Origin: Xiphydria camelus
Taxonomy: Eukaryota > Arthropoda > Insecta > Hymenoptera > Xiphydriidae
Assembly (NCBI GenBank): GCA_963678675.1
Contig: OY783192.1
Span: 10,573,953-10,637,952, forward strand
Reading direction: 5' to 3'
Length of the DNA: 64,000 nucleotides
The notes under the pieces are model-generated. The model saw nothing but the letters and a program-made list of their open reading frames with translations. It had not been told where the DNA came from and did not search any database. Both the position numbers and the translations under genes were made by a program. This document shows, piece by piece, positions 54,292-64,000 of this stretch. Each line of letters starts with the position of its first letter. Positions within the stretch are counted from its first letter, which is position 1.

Positions 54292-54309
54292 TTAACAGAC
54301 CTATCTGCT

Positions 54310-54709
54310 GGAAAATCAAATTTTGCCGGCCCTTCTAGAAGTCGCTGAAGATCAACCAGTCATATTCCAGCATAACGGTGTACCAGCGCATTCAAGCAGA
54401 ATGGTGACTCAGCTATTGAATGACGTTTTCGGCGCACGGTGGATCGGCTTGAGAGCACCCAGGGAGTGGTCACCTAGATCTCCGGATCTGATTCCCCTCG
54501 ACTTCTTCTTGTGGGGTTATTTGAAGATGAAGGTTTTCGACGAGCGGCGGCCGATTCAAAATATCGAACACCTTAAAGCACGCATCAGAGAAGAGTGCGC
54601 TGCGATACCTGCAGATATGTTGGCAATGCACAGCGGAACCTTCTGCTACGTGTGCGAATGCAGTGCCGACAAGAAAATAGAAAGAGGTCATATGGAACAC
54701 TTGAGATAA
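54310..54709 (+). pseudogene. C-terminal half of a Tc1/mariner-like transposase
   Basis: It encodes PVIFQHNGVPAHSSRMVTQL, WSPRSPDLIPLDFFLWGYLK and a C-terminal helix region ending at TGA 54709. In this family the second catalytic residue is the Asp in QDGAPAH; here it is Asn (QHNGVPAH), so the site is lost. The third Asp (SPDLIPLDFF) is present. The N-terminal half, including both helix-turn-helix motifs, is missing; the fragment begins next to the TTAA MITE. Confidence 0.85.
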
Positions 54710-55391
54710 TCATACGGTTTCCACGGCAACAATGGCCGACTGCCCTTGAAGCGGCAACAAGAACATTCGGCTTTCCGAGTCGATTAACACTTCCTTATTA
54801 ATACTGTCGACCTTATCATCGGAAGTTGTCTTGATCAATCGACGGGACAGTAATGTCAAGTATCAAAATATTTAATGCTTCCTCGGAAATAGCGGCAGCT
54901 GGAGTGCTCTTGTCAGGATTTTAACTTCGTTAATCGATGAAATAGTAATTCCAATTCAAATTCCAGAGATGTAATTTCGTCACTGTATCATATAAAATAG
55001 TCAGTTTTTTAAATTATCCTTCACGTCTTCTAATTATTGCAGACAGTGTGTTAGCAAAACGAAGGAATTGAGAATTACATACCTGATATTAGAGTATTTT
55101 TAGAAATCGCTTTCTTCGCTTGTTCGCTGTTAGGTGTGCATGCCTTGTGAGCTCTTAACATCGTATCAACTGGCCTTAGCTTTACCAAATCTAATTACGT
55201 GATTGTCGATCTCCTGCGCTATCAGCGGAGGCTGTAGGGAATTTGTGATCACGTATTCTCTTGGTCACGTTCTGGTATTTACGTATTAAATGTCTAAAAA
55301 AAAATATCAGCAATTGAGGCGTTTAATACCATCAGATAACAGCCTTTATCCTCTCGAAACCAACCTCATGTTGCGTGTAGGTAAATTTCCT
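54710..55391. other. Spacer, no gene recognised
   Basis: Mixed composition. I see no repeat structure and no convincing coding stretch. Confidence 0.4.
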
Positions 55392-55845
55392 TCATTCGAT
55401 CATCCAATTTCCTCTTCGTTGATTTGTTTTCTTAGCTCTGGACCTACTCCCATCTTCCCATGTCGGGTTTTCGTTCTCGTCTTCACTTTCCGCGTGCTCC
55501 TTGTCCAACTCCACTTTGTACTGTATCGGGCTAGCGTACTCCAAACCGTCGCCTAAAATTTCCCAATTTAAGAAACAACCCTCTAAGGTGCTATTGTCTG
55601 CATGAATTTAATTTATTGATTAGCCGACTTTGGCACAGAATAAAATTAATTTTTACTCATTCAAATGCTCTAAATCATCTCGAAACAAGACTAAAACGCT
55701 TTGATCGTGTTACGTACTGTAATTGGGATAACGCCTGATGCAATACTTCCGGCTCTTCTTGCTGCTGCTGAGCATTACCCGAAGAATCCGACGAGAAGTC
55801 TCTATGACTTGGATGATTTCTTCTTTCCTCGTTGACGGTTGACAT
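55392..55845 (-). CDS. Candidate two-exon gene, 75 residues, unrecognised
   Basis: On the minus strand an ATG at 55845 opens MSTVNEERRNHPSHRDFSSD. A donor GTAATG follows at 55778, and an acceptor (TTTTAG) precedes 55552. The phases fit and the second exon encodes LEYASPIQYKVELDKEHAES and EDENENPTWEDGSRSRAKK up to TGA at 55392. The composition is protein-like, acidic then basic. I recognise no family. It may be a real small gene, a captured gene end, or chance. Confidence 0.35.
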
Positions 55846-56212
55846 TCTCGTTTTTCAGGTTCGAGTTTCCCTCTTGAGCCGTCCCACCTTAGCTGCGATG
55901 CGACAAACTCATCCGTCAACAGCTACTTCATTGTACAGCTCAGGAACTCCCTGGCAGACGATCTTCCCAGGCTTACAAAATGCCTGAACTGCGATAAAAA
56001 AAATGCGTTTTTTTTCGAAACCTCGATTTTTTATCTATATTTTGTAATCAAAACATTTTAGGTATGAAATTGTCTGATGTAAATATTTACATGTTTAACT
56101 TTTAGTCGAATAATATGAAATCTTAATAACCAAAAACCATAAAACAGTGAACGTAACTGCATACAATGAGGATTTCAAATCTATTCTAATGACACACAAT
56201 ATTCCATGAATG
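55846..56212. other. Spacer before the young retrotransposon
   Basis: No gene or repeat is recognised. It ends with GAATG, the target duplication of the retrotransposon. Confidence 0.4.
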
Positions 56213-56350
56213 TGTAGTGTATGAGTGGCCGAGCGGGGCAGCACTGGGGAGAGAGAGCTAAGATGGCGGAGCGGGTAGAGTAGGACGATTGTACAGAGGA
56301 AGAGAATAAAGATTGTTAGCTCACGACAGTAGCCGAGCGTGCATTTTACA
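56213..56350 (+). repeat. 5' LTR, 138 bp
   Basis: Begins TGTAGTGTATGAGTGG, ends GCATTTTACA, and contains AATAAA at 56307 as a likely poly(A) signal. Confidence 0.95.
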
Positions 56351-56505
56351 TTGGCGACGAGGTGAAAAAAAAAAATCGTGATTATAGCCAGTGAGCGAAA
56401 AGTGAATCTGAGCAAGGGAAAGAGGAGAGAAAAGAAGCTGAAACGACCGTTGCGACACGAGAGCCGTTGTGCCACGTGGGAAATTAGAGCGGATCAGTAG
56501 AGCCG

Positions 56506-58080
56506 TTGACGCTAACCGTGGATTCCAGGGAATTAGAAAAGACAGACGACGAAATGGGGGACGGGGACTCCAAGAGAATTCCAAATTTTAACCCGAACGA
56601 AGATCAGTCAGGAGTTTCTCAAAGATGGGAAAGATGGGTGCGTGGTTTCGAATTGCTGGTGACCAGTAAAGGCATCACAGACAAAGAAAAGACAAAAGCG
56701 ATGATGCTACACTACGGTGGATTCGAGCTGCAGGACGTGTTTTATTCAATCCCGGGAGCAGACACAATCGAGGAGGGTGAAGATGCGTATGAGAAAACGA
56801 AAACGGCGTTGACAAATTATTTCAAACCTAGACTGAACATAACCTTCGAGAGACACGTGTTTCGCTCGATGGCTCAAACACCGACGGAATCGATGGGACA
56901 ATATGTGACACGGCTAAGACAACAGGCCAAATATTGTTCGTTTGCATCAGACGACACAGAAATTAGAGACCAAATAATCGAGAAGTGTCATCAATCGAAA
57001 ATAAGGAAACGTGCCCTCGAAATAGAAGCAGCAACGTTGGAAGACATCATGAAAATCGCAAGAGCGATTGAAGCAACATCTGCGCAAGTCAAGCAGATGG
57101 AAGGAGAAACAGTGGCCAAAATTTCAACAAGAAACGGTCTGCAGAACAATAAAAATAAAGAAGAGATCCAATGCCATCGGTGCGGATTCAAGGGGCATTT
57201 GCAGTCAGATGAAAAGTGTCCAGCAAAAGGGAAAACCTGTAACAAGTGCAATAAGACGGGCCATTTTGCAAAAATGTGCAAAACAAGATACACAGAAGAA
57301 ACCGGAAGCAGTCGTGAGGGTCATGGGTCAAAGAGAGAAGCAGAGCGACAGCCCAGCAGATTGCAGCGGAGACAACACAGCACGGTGAGAGAAGTCGACG
57401 ACGCGGAAGAAGAGGACCAATACGCGTTTGGAATATCAGTAGATGCAATAAGGGATGAAAGGCTTGTAACAGCAATAGTAGGTAAAGTGCCAGTCAGGTT
57501 TGTAGTTGATTCAGGCGCGCCATGCAACATTGTCGACGAGGAAACGTGGAAAGAGTGCAAAAGGAAAAAAATAGTCTGTGAGTCAACCAAAGGATCTAGG
57601 AAAAAAGTATTCGCGTACGGACAAAAGGAGCAATTAAAATTACTCGGAGAGTTTTCTTGTAAAGTAACCATCGGCAAGAAAGAAGTTAGGGCAAAATTTT
57701 TAGTACTAGCTGGAAAAGGAAAACCATTATTGGGTTACGAAACAGCTTTCGATCTGGGAGTATTGAAGATTGGGCGTGACTTACAAATTAATAATTTAAA
57801 GAGCGTAGAGTCAAGAAAGGAATTATTCAGTGGAATTGGGAAATTGAAAAACGTTAAACTGAAATTAAACATAGACCCAAACCACCCACCAGTTGCGCAA
57901 CCATTGAGGAGAACACCTCTCTCATTACAAGAAAAACTAAAAAAGGCAGTCAAGGATTTAATTCAATTAGATATTGTTGAAGAAGTAGAAGGTCCAACTC
58001 CGTGGGTTTCACCAGTAGTACCGATAGGAAAAAAAAAACGGAAGTCTGAGAGTTTGTGTCGACATGAGAGTGGCGAATAA
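56506..58080 (+). CDS. Gag, protease and start of RT, 524 residues
   Basis: Translation may start here or at the later ATG 56554 (MGDGDSKRIPNFNPNEDQ). Residues about 20-210 form a capsid-like helical region (QRWERWVRGFELLV, TPTESMGQYVTRLRQQAK). Two zinc knuckles follow: CHRCGFKGH with an unusually spaced final Cys, and CNKCNKTGHFAKMC. The protease active site is FVVDSGAPCNIVD, with LLGYETAFDLGV later. The frame enters the RT N-terminus (DIVEEVEGPTPWVSPVV) and ends wrongly after a run of ten A at 58029-58038. An unbroken gag-pol polyprotein is the usual arrangement in this group, so the break is probably a one-base indel in the A run. Confidence 0.9.
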   Translation: MTLTVDSRELEKTDDEMGDGDSKRIPNFNPNEDQSGVSQRWERWVRGFELLVTSKGITDKEKTKAMMLHYGGFELQDVFYSIPGADTIEEGEDAYEKTKTALTNYFKPRLNITFERHVFRSMAQTPTESMGQYVTRLRQQAKYCSFASDDTEIRDQIIEKCHQSKIRKRALEIEAATLEDIMKIARAIEATSAQVKQMEGETVAKISTRNGLQNNKNKEEIQCHRCGFKGHLQSDEKCPAKGKTCNKCNKTGHFAKMCKTRYTEETGSSREGHGSKREAERQPSRLQRRQHSTVREVDDAEEEDQYAFGISVDAIRDERLVTAIVGKVPVRFVVDSGAPCNIVDEETWKECKRKKIVCESTKGSRKKVFAYGQKEQLKLLGEFSCKVTIGKKEVRAKFLVLAGKGKPLLGYETAFDLGVLKIGRDLQINNLKSVESRKELFSGIGKLKNVKLKLNIDPNHPPVAQPLRRTPLSLQEKLKKAVKDLIQLDIVEEVEGPTPWVSPVVPIGKKKRKSESLCRHESGE

Positions 58081-60550
58081 AGCAATAATTAGGGAGAGAT
58101 ATCCACTTCCGGTATGGGAAGAGTTGATAATTAAAGTCACAGGGGCCACACTATTCAGCACGCTGGATGCAAATAATGCGTATTATCAGATAGAACTGGA
58201 GGAACCTTCTCGATCGATTACGACATTTGGCACCTGCTTCGGTACATTCAGATTTAAAAGATTGTTTTTCGGGGTTAATAGCGCGCCGGAGAAATTTCAG
58301 CAGCTAATGGTCGAACTATTGAAAGGTTTAAAAGGAGTAATAAATTTTTTTGACGATTTTTTAGTTTTCGGAGAGACAGAAGCTCAACACGCAGAACGAC
58401 TAGAAGCAGTCTTACAGAGATTAGAGGAAAATGGAATGACTTTAAACAAAGAGAAATGCCGTTTCCAACAAAAAGAAGTAACCTTTTTGGGATTCAAACT
58501 GTCAGGAGAGGGAGTTCGGCCAACAGAGTCAAAAGTAGAAGCAGTAAAGAATTTTAGACTACCTAACTCAGCGGAGGAAGTTCGAAGTTTTCTAGGCCTT
58601 GTAAATTTCAACGGGCATTTTATACCGGAACTAGCGACAATAAGCGAACCCCTAAGACGATTAACGCGCAAGTCAACAAAATTCATGTGGGGGGAAGAAC
58701 AAGAATTAGCTTTTAAGGAATTAAAAAAGAGACTAGCGTCCGCTGAGACACTCGGAATATTCAACAAAGACGCGAAAACCAGAGTAATAGCAGATGCAAG
58801 CCCAGTAGGCCTGGGAGCAGTTTTGACACAGCTGGGACCTACGGGTTGGAGAATTATCTGCTATGGCAATCACGGCCTATCAGACTGTGAACGTAGATAT
58901 TCACAAACAGAAAAAGAAGCACTGGCCTTGGTTTGGGCATGTGAAAGATTTCATTATTGGATTTACGGTAGAGAATTCGAATTAGTGACCAATCACAAAG
59001 CGTTAGAATGTATCTTTGGCACCAGATCAAAACCGTGCGCACGAATTGAACGATGGGTTCTGAGACTACAAGATTATAATTATAAAGTTAAGTACGAAAA
59101 AGGGACATCAAACATTGCGGACCCATTGTCGAGATTATTGGAAAAGGAAGGAAAGTCTGCCAATGATTCCGTAATGGTTGAACATCATATCAACGCGGTA
59201 ATAACGGAAGGAATTCCTCGAGCTCTAAGTCGGGAAATAATAGAAGGAGAATCCTCGAAAGACCCAGTATTAATAGGAGTAAGGAGAGCATTGAAGTCGG
59301 ATAACTGGTCGACCTTAACGAGTTCGAAATTCAGGATATTAAAAGATGAACTTTGCATTTATGGTGATATAGTTTTGAGAGGGACTAGAATTGTAATACC
59401 AAAGAGCCTTCAAAGTAGAGTTTTAAGTCTAGCACACGAAGGCCACCCAGGAATAGTTGCAATGAAAGCGAGGTTAAGATCCAAAGTTTGGTGGGACGTT
59501 ATTGATAAAGACGCGGAAAACTATGTCAAAACATGTAAAGGCTGCCAATTAGTACAGAAATCAGTCTTAGTAAACCCGATATCACGTAACTGCTTACCTC
59601 AAGGCCGTTGGGAAAGTCTAGCTATGGACTTGCTAGGTCCTATGCCATCGGGCGATGAAATCCTAGTTCTAGTCGATTATTATTCGAGATTCTATGAGGT
59701 CGAAATTATGAGAACCACGACTGCGTCCCAAGTAATTGCGAGATTGGATGTAATTTTTGCACGATTCGGATATCCAAACATAATTGTATGCGATAATGGA
59801 CCACCGTTTAACAGTAAGGAATTAGCAAACTATGCGGAAATAAAAGGATTTAAAATAGCGCATTCAACACCATTCTGGCCTCAAGGCAATGGGGAAGTTG
59901 AGCGGCAAAACAGAAGTATATTGAAACGCCTAAAAATTGCCCACTCAGAAAAGAAAGACTGGAAGGTAGAACTGTACGATTATCTGTTAATGTATCGATC
60001 GACGCCACACTCAGTGACGGGTAAAACTCCTTCAGAGCTGTTATTCAATAGGAACATTAAATGTAAATTGCCAGTGATATCCACACAGTTTGAGTTAGAC
60101 GAAGAGGTTCGAGAAAGAGATGCGTGGCATAAATTAAAGGGCAAAGATTATTTCGATTCCAAAAACAAAGCCAAAGAATCAGACGTAAGCCCGGGAGACG
60201 CTGTACTAGTCAGACAAACGAGACAAGATAAGTTAAGCACGGAATATAATCCGACTACATTTAATGTAACGGATAGACACAACAACACAGTCACTATCAC
60301 ATCACCACAGGGTGCGTCGTACAAGAGAAATGTTAGCCAAGTAAAGAAGTTTGTTGACGATCAAACAGACCAGGATAGGAGTTTAAACACAACCGAAAAG
60401 ACAGCTGGGGAGGAAAGCCCAAATCAACAAATTAGTATTAACAGCCCTTTACGTCCTAGCGTTAATGCTGAGCCTAGACGAAGTAACCGAGAGCGAAGGG
60501 TTCCAGAGCGCTTTAAGGATTTCATTATGCCTAAGGAAAATAGCAAGTAA
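58064..60550 (+). CDS. RT, RNase H and integrase, 828 residues
   Basis: It continues pol in the +1 frame. RT motifs are LFSTLDANNAYYQIEL, FKRLFFGVNSAPEKFQ and the catalytic loop NFFDDFLVFG, where most relatives have Y at the first position. RNase H shows ADASPVGLGAVL and SQTEKEALALVW, but the third acidic residue is Asn (VTNHKAL instead of TDHK). Integrase has HEGHPG, CKGCQ, Asp in MDLLGPMPS, Asp in CDNGPPFNS and Glu in GNGEVERQN, all as expected. The C-terminal tail is basic. The ORF is otherwise intact. Given the break and the RNase H change, it was probably mobilised by a related functional copy. Confidence 0.9.
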   Translation: MRVANKAIIRERYPLPVWEELIIKVTGATLFSTLDANNAYYQIELEEPSRSITTFGTCFGTFRFKRLFFGVNSAPEKFQQLMVELLKGLKGVINFFDDFLVFGETEAQHAERLEAVLQRLEENGMTLNKEKCRFQQKEVTFLGFKLSGEGVRPTESKVEAVKNFRLPNSAEEVRSFLGLVNFNGHFIPELATISEPLRRLTRKSTKFMWGEEQELAFKELKKRLASAETLGIFNKDAKTRVIADASPVGLGAVLTQLGPTGWRIICYGNHGLSDCERRYSQTEKEALALVWACERFHYWIYGREFELVTNHKALECIFGTRSKPCARIERWVLRLQDYNYKVKYEKGTSNIADPLSRLLEKEGKSANDSVMVEHHINAVITEGIPRALSREIIEGESSKDPVLIGVRRALKSDNWSTLTSSKFRILKDELCIYGDIVLRGTRIVIPKSLQSRVLSLAHEGHPGIVAMKARLRSKVWWDVIDKDAENYVKTCKGCQLVQKSVLVNPISRNCLPQGRWESLAMDLLGPMPSGDEILVLVDYYSRFYEVEIMRTTTASQVIARLDVIFARFGYPNIIVCDNGPPFNSKELANYAEIKGFKIAHSTPFWPQGNGEVERQNRSILKRLKIAHSEKKDWKVELYDYLLMYRSTPHSVTGKTPSELLFNRNIKCKLPVISTQFELDEEVRERDAWHKLKGKDYFDSKNKAKESDVSPGDAVLVRQTRQDKLSTEYNPTTFNVTDRHNNTVTITSPQGASYKRNVSQVKKFVDDQTDQDRSLNTTEKTAGEESPNQQISINSPLRPSVNAEPRRSNRERRVPERFKDFIMPKENSK

Positions 60551-60578
60551 GCAATTCAAATTGTTAAGAGAAGACGGA

Positions 60579-60716
60579 TGTAGTGTATGAGTGGCCGAGC
60601 GGGGCAGCACTGGGGAGAGAGAGCTAAGATGGCGGAGCGGGTAGAGTAGGACGATTGTACAGAGGAAGAGAATAAAGATTGTTAGCTCACGACAGTAGCC
60701 GAGCGTGCATTTTACA
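60579..60716 (+). repeat. 3' LTR, 138 bp
   Basis: Identical to the 5' LTR over its length as far as I can compare by eye. Confidence 0.95.
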
Positions 60717-60721
60717 GAATG

Positions 60722-61348
60722 GAGGAACGTTTGAGGAAAGTTACGACAATCGTTTCAGTAACATTTCAGAAATTTATCAAAGCGGACATATAGAACTTTC
60801 AAAAAAAAGGCTGTAATTCGAAAATGTCGGTAAAGTATCGGCACTGTAGGTATGTAAGCTTGTTTTGATTGGGCCGGACTCACGATTTGAGGTTAGAATG
60901 AGATATGCGAGAAAATCAATGTTAGTTGTTATGTTTAAACAAATGAAAATCAGTTTGCCAATAAATCTATAAAGCGTTTACCTGTTTTTGTGTCAGAGTT
61001 GGATGTTTGGAAAAACACCACGATGCACTTTATTAGTTGTTGCGTTGCACTGTTGCGATTCACTCACATTCACTGGATTCAATGAAACGAGCACTCCAAC
61101 GCGCAACTGCCTCGCGCACATTTACAGAAAGCACTTAAGCGCATGCGTGAGACCGCACGTCGTGCATCCTACGTGCGACGCACCATTGCTACTTGGTGCT
61201 ATCTAGATAGGTTGGGTTACAGAAAGCACTTAGGTCTCATCGCGTGCGCTCAAAACTCACGCGTGACTTCATTTTGAATGCGTAGTAGAGCGCACGCGTG
61301 AGATCGCACGTCGTGCATCCTACGTGCGACGCACCATTGCTATCTGGG
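60722..61348. other. Right end of the 8.45 kb insertion
   Basis: No gene. A MITE1-like word series (GTCGGTAAAGTATCGGCA) occurs at about 60831. The last 215 bp contain two copies of a block with CGCACGTCGTGCATCCTACG and CGCACCATTGCTA. Confidence 0.5.
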
Positions 61349-61986
61349 TAATGTAATCGTAAACATCACAATTAATTGTAAGAATTCTTTATACATAAGT
61401 GTTTGACATGAGTCTTGATGAACTAATGCCTCCAAATCATTATCTCCAAATTTATTCGGCTCCTTGCCATCCAAGTCGAAATCACCAGCTTTAAAACGTG
61501 CAAACCACTTCCGACGCGTTTGCTCGCAGCTAGAGCATGTCACTTCCACTAAATACGATGAGCTTCAGCTGCACTTTTGTTCATATTAAAATAACGAAGG
61601 AAAACTCCCCGCAAGAACACTTTATTCGGCATAAATTTTGATATATTCAATCAATTATAAAATGTTGTTATGTACGATTTGAAAAAAGGTTATGTACAAC
61701 CAAGTTGGGAGTTGACTTATCACCAGTAGGAAAACGTCTTAAAAGTTTGGGCATGATAATATTTTTTCATTAAAAAACGCTACGAATTAATTCCAACACC
61801 TAATATAATTTTTAATTTTTATTGAACAATTTGGATTTTTTCAAAGATTAAGTCACAGTGGCGTCACAGTAACGTCACCCAGTGACAATCACTCCGTGGC
61901 ATCCCAGTAACGTATGAGTAACGTCACTCACAATCAGTGACGTCACCGCGTGACGTTTGGGTGAAAGTCATGCTTGGCTATCGGGA

Positions 61987-63158
61987 TAGGACATACGGTA
62001 TTAGTCTCGGGTTTGAATCCTAGCACACCGTCTGACCTCTCCTCTGACGTCACGCGCTATTGCCACGTTTTCCCCTATTCGTTCAAAAATTCCGTTTTCT
62101 CGAAACCTTTTACTAAATTACACAAAAACTACTAACAAGGAGTGTTAGGTAGGTGTCCGCCTCCGATTTCGATCTCCTTGTAATATGTTGTAGTCCACTA
62201 AAAACTAAGAGATACGTATTTTTTCTTATCGGCCCATAAAGGGTTTTAAGGGGTGAAACCGACCCCCAAAGTCAGGACCAACATCGGGTGGTTCTGCAGT
62301 TTCAGGTAGAAATACCAAACCTACGGGAACGAGATCCATGGCAAATTATTCATTATAACGAGTAATGAAAATACACGTTAATCTGCCAATGGGGGAGTAA
62401 GGGAAGGGGGTGAACTACCCCTTCAAAACCAATTTTCTTGCCGTGATAGAAAAATTGTAATTTCTATTTTGATCGGACCATTTGCATTTTGCAGGGGGTA
62501 AAAAATTAAGGAACACGTGTTTTTGCATTTCAACGAAATCCCGCTCTAAAGGGATTACTTACCCCCTGATTCTGAACTCGATTATCGTGCTATTATAACT
62601 ATAACTTTTTCTTTCTAGTGTTGCATTAGTACTTAAATAATCGAATTTACGTCAATATTACGGATTTTAATTCCATTTTAACATTTAACCATCGGTGCTA
62701 TTTGTATACATGTACTTACATATAACCTGATGAATTTCATATGTCAGGTATAATAGTCTCATTTGCGCCATTTCTTGGCCCGTATGTATGATGTCATTTT
62801 ATCTCTAGCAGATTACTTTTCATTATCACGTTTCCGGCATTTAATTCAGAGGTGCCTACGCCTTACGCCTATTGTCCAAATATAGTCAGATATATTTTTA
62901 TGGCCCAATAAACAAAAAGAATAGATATCTCTAATTTAATCCTTTACTGCGACATTCGTCCGTAATCAAAGGTATCTGATGATTATTTTTATCTTATCGG
63001 ATCTTTGGAACAATGGATTTGTAGCTGACGCAATTCATTGCCAGAATACGGTGCACTCATGCTATTGATGTCAAATTTAATATCATTTATTTTTATTAAC
63101 AAATTTAATGAAATACATGTATCTCTTCCAATTAATATAAATACTTTGTGACATGTTA
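61987..63158. other. Spacer with interspersed-repeat-like sequence
   Basis: GGACATACGGTA at 61989 looks like the outer end of a MITE split by E1 copy c. The stretch 62150-62580, with many runs of G or C (GGGGTGAAACCGACCCCC, GGGGGTAAAAAATTAAGG), has the look of a dispersed repeat, but I cannot name it. The rest up to 63158 is AT-rich and probably 3' flank of the next gene. Confidence 0.35.
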
Positions 63159-64000
63159 TTAGGGTTTATAGGTTTTACAGTAGTGATACTCATCGAAAAA
63201 GTGTTTAAAACATAGTGATTTCTTACACCAAGAACACCTTACTATTGCTACTTCCGTACAGCCTTCAATTTCACATTTCGGTAGAAATGAATCCCCAAAT
63301 GCAAAAGGAACAGGATTGTCAAATTGTTCTGATTTTTCATTTGTATAATTGCTTTTGATCCAAGCATATCGAAACAAGTTTTGATACCGTGGCGAAGATA
63401 ATTGATTATGTACTAATGATTGTAGTTTAATTATATTATTTCTCAAATGTAAATTGAGATCATGATTAAGAAGCAAAACAGCATCAGAAAAATGTCGAAC
63501 GTAATTTGTCCACACTCTGAATCCGAACACATCGAGGGGTTGAATTTTTCCTGTTGTTCCTGCCGGTATGATTTTTGTCGTGAGAGTTTTTCTAAGAGGT
63601 GTAGCTGCTTTCGCAGCTTCTGGACAATGACCAGTCCAAGAATCTATCAAGAGTAGACTCTTTTGACCAACACTTGGGAAGAAAACCTTTTCCAACCAGA
63701 TTTTGAAGTGGTCTGTAAGAATAGATAAGGCATTGTAAAGTATCGTCATTAACATATCCATTTTTAACTCAAGATTATGTTTACATTATAGCAAGTTTAA
63801 TAAATTACGTAATACCTGATGTAAGTTTTCCAGATTTCGATGCAGTTACATAAACATTGGCAGGTTTGAATAGGTTGCTCTCAACTATCGGGCCGAAATT
63901 TCCCGATTTCTCCTTCATAACCATAAAAAGCGGTGATAGTAATTTTCCATCTGCCGATATCATTGGTTCTATAGTGTAACTGTGAGTTGTTGAAGAAACT
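63159..64000 (-). CDS. Pogo/Tigger-like transposase, C-terminal part, runs off the window
   Basis: Two exon blocks are visible on the minus strand: beyond 64000 to 63816, then 63712-63159. The intron has donor GTATTA and acceptor TCTTACAG, in phase. The first block encodes ISADGKLLSPLFMVMKEKSG and VYVTASKSGKL. The second has the catalytic Asp in SLLLIDSWTGH and the third Asp in IPAGTTGKIQPLDVF. The protein ends in a Cys/His-rich finger (CEIEGCTEV, CSWCKKSLCFKH, then YHYC). This differs clearly from the element at 4332 and has an intron. The N-terminal DNA-binding part lies outside the window, so completeness cannot be judged. Confidence 0.82.

Larger units (their letters stand above)
56213..60716 (+). 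mobile_element. Young Ty3/gypsy-type retrotransposon, 4.5 kb, identical LTRs
   Basis: LTRs 56213-56350 and 60579-60716 are 138 bp and identical by eye. GAATG at 56208-56212 and 60717-60721 is a 5-bp target duplication. TGGCGACGAGGTG two bases after the 5' LTR is the candidate primer site. AAGAGAAGACGGA before the 3' LTR is the polypurine tract. The order gag, protease, RT, RNase H, integrase is gypsy-like; short LTRs and sequence character recall the Mag group, which I infer only. One frame break and one altered RNase H residue are the visible lesions. Confidence 0.95.
52899..61348. mobile_element. 8.45 kb insertion with CCCAGATAGC ends
   Basis: The ends CCCAGATAGCAAAATG and CATTGCTATCTGGG are flanked by TAA at 52896-52898 and 61349-61351. 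The intact mariner in E1 copy b (ACAGTAATGTAAT) gives the empty site. Both ends have repeated GCACGCGTGCGA words, and the right end is partly duplicated (61137-61200 and 61275-61348). It contains MITEs, a mariner-like fragment, a possible small gene and a young retrotransposon. No transposase of its own is recognised, so it is non-autonomous or a composite. Confidence 0.72.
51718..61986. mobile_element. E1 copy c, split by a MITE and by the 8.45 kb element
   Basis: It begins CCCCGATAGCC at 51718 and ends GGCTATCGGGA at 61986 (last base changed), flanked by TA on both sides. The pieces are 51718-51882, 52258-52898 and 61349-61986. The tRNA-like stretch (52378-52475), TTAA MITE and deleted mariner are in the same order as in copy b. 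Confidence 0.82.

Noticed and set aside
58029..58080. Programmed -1 frameshift between gag and pol
   Set aside because: The second ORF is in the +1 frame and the switch falls inside RT, not between gag and pol; a homopolymer indel explains it better.

Overview
The window looks like a heterochromatin-like, transposon-saturated stretch of an arthropod nuclear genome, most likely an insect. The evidence is a set of spliced genes with GT-AG introns, PIF/Harbinger, Academ-like, pogo-like, mariner, TTAA-type and Ty3/gypsy elements, and a broken but unmistakable fragment of an animal protein kinase D gene. I see no intact ordinary host gene. Almost every supported feature is a mobile element, a fragment carried by one, or an inverted repeat. 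I cannot name the species from sequence alone.

Layout. (1) 1-3.6 kb: AT-rich sequence with small foldbacks and no recognisable gene. (2) 3.6-15.3 kb: a nested array. An unclassified element with CCCCGATAGCC ends (called E1 here) is split by two foldback MITEs that sit at TA sites. One MITE is itself split by a complete pogo-like transposon with an intact 590-residue transposase and PHD finger (4332-6880). The other is split by a 4.6 kb terminal-inverted-repeat element (7192-11801) that has captured exons of a protein kinase D gene. Uninterrupted copies of the same repeats elsewhere in the window give the empty sites, so most of the nesting can be read directly. (3) 16.2-35.1 kb: two nearly identical inverted arms of about 1.5 kb, about 15 kb apart. 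Between them lie a 559-residue DDE-like protein of unknown superfamily, a complete two-gene PIF/Harbinger element (21484-25804) and an Academ-like transposase gene with an XPG-like nuclease region and a Cys-rich finger (26428-32924). The Academ-like gene is broken by two MITEs, one carrying a 5S rRNA-derived piece. (4) 34.2-42.0 kb: a Harbinger deletion derivative, a 3.4 kb TA-flanked element, an inverted pair of fragments of one unidentified gene, and several foldback MITEs. (5) 42.0-51.3 kb: a minus-strand Ty3/gypsy-type retrotransposon with 4-bp TSD, six gag zinc knuckles, a decayed pol and an extra acidic ORF before the 3' LTR. (6) 51.3-62.0 kb: a third E1 copy split by an 8.45 kb CCCAGATAGC-ended insertion. 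That insertion contains MITEs, a mariner-like fragment, a possible small two-exon gene and a very young 4.5 kb gypsy-type retrotransposon with identical 138-bp LTRs. (7) 62.0-64.0 kb: interspersed-repeat-like DNA, then the 3' part of a second pogo-like transposase running off the end.

How the parts relate. The transposase genes probably act on their own ends: pogo-like on ACCCAATATGGCC motifs, Harbinger transposase with its Myb-like partner. Most copies are disabled by single lesions: one stop codon in Harbinger, one frameshift plus two insertions in Academ, and a homopolymer indel plus an RNase H Asp-to-Asn change in the young retrotransposon. Only the pogo-like element appears structurally intact from end to end.
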